DNA from: Mariprofundaceae bacterium
Lineage (GTDB): Bacteria; Pseudomonadota; Zetaproteobacteria; Mariprofundales; Mariprofundaceae
Length of the DNA stretch: 7,737 bases
Assembly: GCA_030950835.1 (NCBI GenBank)
Contig: JAUZQU010000066.1
Location: forward strand, 1 to 7,737
Direction of reading: 5' to 3'
The notes beneath the pieces are model-generated. The model was not told where the DNA came from. It ran no database searches and worked only from the letters and a program-made list of their open reading frames with translations. The translations under genes were made by a program, and so were the position numbers. Position 1 is the stretch's first letter, and the number at the start of each line of letters is the position of its first letter. Positions 5,510 to 7,737 of this stretch are shown one piece after another.

Positions 5510-6406
5510 ATGCGTACCCTAGCCGACATGAAATGGAATGCGAACCCTCAACTGAATCCCTTAATATTATGCTTTTGCCTCTTGCTGCTGCAAACAGGCT
5601 GCAATCAAGAGCACGCCGTAGGCACAGACGACAAACCGCAAGGTGAAGTCATTGCTAAAGTTGGCGAGCAGTCTTTTTATGTGGCGGACATAGACCATGA
5701 GATTTTAATCATGCCTGAATCCATGCGCCATGTGATGACGGGCCCCGTGGCGAGAGCCAAAGTATTGGATGTCATGCTCAAACGCGCTGCTGTGGCGCAA
5801 AAAGCGCGGGATATGGGTTTAAACCTTGATCCTGTGATTGCTTATAAAATGCGCCAAGCTGAAAATGCAGTGCTGATTGATAGCGTTCGCCAATGGCAAA
5901 GCGCCCACTTCAACAAACCTAGCATTGAAGATATCACTGCCTATTATCAAACCCATCAAGCTGCATTTGCCATCCCTGAACAAATCCATGCACGGCATAT
6001 TTTAGTCCGCAACCAACAACAAGCATTGGATATCTTAAAGCAGCTTAAGCAACAGCCTCAACGCTTCGCTAGTTTAGTCGCCCAATATTCTATTGATGAT
6101 GGTAATAAAGCGCGGGGTGGTGATTTGAACTGGTTTGGGCGCGGCGTGATGGTCGATGCTTTTGAAAAGGTCGCCTTTAAACTTCATGCAGGCAAACGTT
6201 TAAGCCAACCCGTGAAAAGCGCGTTTGGCTGGCATATCATTGAGTGGTTGGGCAAGCGTGATAGCCATATGCCGAGTTTAGCTGAAGTGCGCGCTGAAAT
6301 AGTCAGCATCTTAAATAAACAACACATGGATGCATGGGTAAACGCCTTGATGGAACAAGCTGATATTGAAGTGTTACAAGCTGAATATCGTATTCCACAA
6401 CTTTAA
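5510..6406 (+). CDS. PpiC/parvulin-type peptidyl-prolyl isomerase, probable lipoprotein
   Basis: This is a 298-residue envelope foldase of the SurA/PrsA/PpiD type. Such proteins isomerise X-Pro bonds and chaperone exported proteins. The N-terminus has a hydrophobic export signal (about 17-28) ending in L-Q-T-G-C, so C31 is the probable lipidated cysteine. Q at -3 is atypical for a lipobox, so the lipid anchor is likely rather than certain. Residues 46-150 form a SurA-N-like helical region. The parvulin domain (about 156-248) has I-H-A-R-H-I-L-V (159-166), Y-S-I-D-D (193-197), G-G-D-L-N-W-F (203-209) and F-G-W-H-I-I-E (239-245). An in-frame ATG at 5528 would give the shorter, more typical leader MKWNANPQLN. 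Neither start has a clear Shine-Dalgarno. The gene is monocistronic, divergent from cstA and convergent with amt. Confidence 0.92.
   Translation: MRTLADMKWNANPQLNPLILCFCLLLLQTGCNQEHAVGTDDKPQGEVIAKVGEQSFYVADIDHEILIMPESMRHVMTGPVARAKVLDVMLKRAAVAQKARDMGLNLDPVIAYKMRQAENAVLIDSVRQWQSAHFNKPSIEDITAYYQTHQAAFAIPEQIHARHILVRNQQQALDILKQLKQQPQRFASLVAQYSIDDGNKARGGDLNWFGRGVMVDAFEKVAFKLHAGKRLSQPVKSAFGWHIIEWLGKRDSHMPSLAEVRAEIVSILNKQHMDAWVNALMEQADIEVLQAEYRIPQL
5566..5593 (-). promoter_or_regulatory. Possible sigma-70 promoter for the cstA operon
   Basis: On the minus strand TTGCAG (5588-5593) and CATAAT (5566-5571, 5/6 to consensus) are separated by 16 bp, about 90 nt ahead of the cstA ATG. This places the promoter inside the start of the divergent PpiC gene, as the 33-bp intergenic gap requires. 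The support is a consensus match only. Confidence 0.25.
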
Positions 6407-6433
6407 AAAACGCGGCACAGTTCACCGCCGAGC

Positions 6434-6467
6434 AACAAAAAAGGGTGCGACCTAAGCCACACCCTTT
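6434..6467 (-). terminator. Intrinsic terminator of amt
   Basis: Read on the minus strand, AAAGGGTG (6460-6467) pairs with CACCCTTT (6440-6447). The stem extends by three further pairs, including two G-U wobbles, around a CTTAGG loop. A run of six T (6437-6442, three of them in the stem) then GTT follows. It starts 24 bp past the amt stop. On the plus strand the stem is followed only by TTTCCC, so it would terminate PpiC transcripts poorly. It fills the short convergent gap between the two genes. Confidence 0.75.
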
Positions 6468-6491
6468 CCCTCAAACTTCATCCAAGAAGTG

Positions 6492-7682
6492 TTATTGCAT
6501 ATCTTCTTCAGGGTTAGCGCTGACACGATGAATTGCCAAATCAGCACCCATCTGCTCTTGTTCTTCCGTCAAACGGATACCAATCACAGCTTTAATCACA
6601 CCATAGACCAAGAAGCCGCCGGCAACTGCAATCGCTACGCCCGTTAGAGTACCTACCAGTTGTGCCATGAAAGTCACACCACCAGCACCATTCAAGGCTG
6701 TTGAGCCAAAGATGCCAGCCGCAATACCACCCCAAGCACCACATACACCATGCAAAGGAATCACACCCAACACATCATCAATTTTGAGTTTGTTTTGCAT
6801 ATAAGTGAAGCCAAATACAAAAATCGCACCTGCTATTAAACCAATGCTTAATGCGCCCAAAGGATGTACGATGTCTGAACCTGCGCAAATCGCTACCAAA
6901 CCTGCCAAAGCACCATTATGCACAAAACCAGGATCATTTTTGCCCACAACAGTCGCTGCAATCAAACCACCCACCATCGCCAACAATGAGTTCATCGCTA
7001 CCAAGCCCGATGCACCATCCGCAGCACCCGCACTCATCACATTAAAACCAAACCAACCCACGCAAAGAATCCAAGAACCCAATGCCAAGAATGGAATGCT
7101 TGAAGGTAAAATTGCATTCACTTTACCATCTGCATTGTAACGTCCTTTTCGTGCGCCAAGCATCAATACTGCGCCCAAAGCTAAGAAACCACCCATGCCG
7201 TGTACGACCACTGAACCCGCGAAATCATGAAAAGAAGCACCAAAGTTGGCTTCTAACCAAGCTTGATAACCCAAGTTGCCATTCCAAATCATACCTTCAT
7301 AAAGTGGATAAATCAGACCCACCAACAACACCGTTGCCAACACATTCGGCCAAAAACGTATACGTTCAGTCACCGCACCTGAAATAATCGCTGGAACGGC
7401 TGCTGCAAAGGTTAATAAAAAGAAGAAATGCACCATTTTATAACCATCCGTGCCACCTTCCATCACCTTTAACTCTGCAACTGGGGCATAAAAGTCAATA
7501 CCGTATGCTACGGAAAAACCAATGAAAAAATATGCTAGCGTTGAAAAACCAAAGTCTGTGATGACCCGAACCAAAGCATTCACTTGGTTCTTTTTGCGTA
7601 CTGTCCCTGCTTCTAAAAAAGCAAATCCAGCATGCATCGCCAGCACCATCGCTGCGCCCATCGTTAGAAAAAATACGTCCAT
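6492..7682 (-). CDS. amt: Ammonium transporter Amt/AmtB
   Basis: This is an inner-membrane, trimeric ammonium channel/transporter of 396 residues with about 11 helices. By alignment to E. coli AmtB, W133 matches W148 and F92 and F213 match the Phe gate (F107, F215). S217 matches S219, D153 matches D160, and H161 and H311 match the pore twin histidines (H168, H318). The T-E-R-I-R-F (105-110) and D-F-A-G-S-V-V-V-H-G (153-162) signatures are intact. The cytoplasmic tail I-R-L-T-E-E-Q-E-Q-M-G-A-D (369-381) is the part that binds PII/GlnK in relatives, so post-translational control by PII is expected. The start is firm: an in-frame TAA lies five codons upstream (7698-7700) with no other start between, and GGGAG (7692-7696) sits 9 nt before the ATG. 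There is no cleavable signal peptide, unlike E. coli AmtB. Only 55 bp of leader is visible, so linkage to glnK cannot be judged. Confidence 0.97.
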   Translation of the reverse strand: MDVFFLTMGAAMVLAMHAGFAFLEAGTVRKKNQVNALVRVITDFGFSTLAYFFIGFSVAYGIDFYAPVAELKVMEGGTDGYKMVHFFFLLTFAAAVPAIISGAVTERIRFWPNVLATVLLVGLIYPLYEGMIWNGNLGYQAWLEANFGASFHDFAGSVVVHGMGGFLALGAVLMLGARKGRYNADGKVNAILPSSIPFLALGSWILCVGWFGFNVMSAGAADGASGLVAMNSLLAMVGGLIAATVVGKNDPGFVHNGALAGLVAICAGSDIVHPLGALSIGLIAGAIFVFGFTYMQNKLKIDDVLGVIPLHGVCGAWGGIAAGIFGSTALNGAGGVTFMAQLVGTLTGVAIAVAGGFLVYGVIKAVIGIRLTEEQEQMGADLAIHRVSANPEEDMQ

Positions 7683-7737
7683 CTTGTTACACTCCCGTTA
7701 TTTCTATTTTTTATTGTTGATACTTAGAATCACTGGC

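Noticed and set aside
6411..6430. A second hairpin after the PpiC gene as a plus-strand terminator
   Set aside because: Only four base pairs (CGGC/GCCG) form across a 10-base loop, and no T-tract follows.
7683..7737. Sigma-54 promoter or a linked glnK gene upstream of amt
   Set aside because: The 55 visible bases show no -24/-12 GG-GC signature and no open frame. The window ends too soon to decide.

Overview
The window looks like a chromosomal segment of a moderate-GC Gram-negative bacterium, most likely a proteobacterium. It carries a lipoprotein-type periplasmic parvulin, a bacterial TadA and a RAYT transposase of the REP-associated class. The genus cannot be named from sequence alone. Most of it is ordinary housekeeping and nutrient-uptake coding sequence. 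The unusual part is the first 1.1 kb.

Layout from left to right. Positions 1-102 hold the 3' end of an unrecognised plus-strand gene. Positions 131-1074 form a small Y1 (HUH) transposase element. It is bounded by a perfect 27-bp inverted repeat and encodes an intact 221-residue RAYT (REP-associated tyrosine transposase). A third copy of the terminal core overlaps the transposase stop codon. Between that copy and the left end lies a palindrome-rich segment without a convincing gene. The element sits between convergent genes, 28 bp past the left gene and 23 bp past tadA.

Positions 1098-5476 are a compact minus-strand operon, transcribed in the order cstA (peptide/pyruvate carbon-starvation transporter), phoH2-like PIN-PhoH ATPase, a DppC/OppC-type ABC permease subunit, and tadA (tRNA adenosine-34 deaminase). 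Junctions are 13 nt, about -20 nt and 0-3 nt, so the last three genes are probably translationally coupled. The permease has no DppB partner, binding protein or ATPase in view, which is unusual.

A divergent plus-strand gene at 5510-6406 encodes a signal-bearing, probably lipid-anchored PpiC/parvulin chaperone. It converges on an amt ammonium transporter gene (6492-7682, minus). An intrinsic terminator for amt lies in the short gap between them. The amt leader runs off the window, so a linked glnK or a sigma-54 promoter cannot be assessed.

Functionally, cstA and amt are carbon and nitrogen scavenging transporters. PhoH and TadA act on RNA, and the parvulin acts in envelope protein folding. 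I do not see a wholly new system. The best candidate for something under-described is the nested-end, palindrome-rich RAYT element, followed by the orphan permease gene locked into the phoH-tadA chain.
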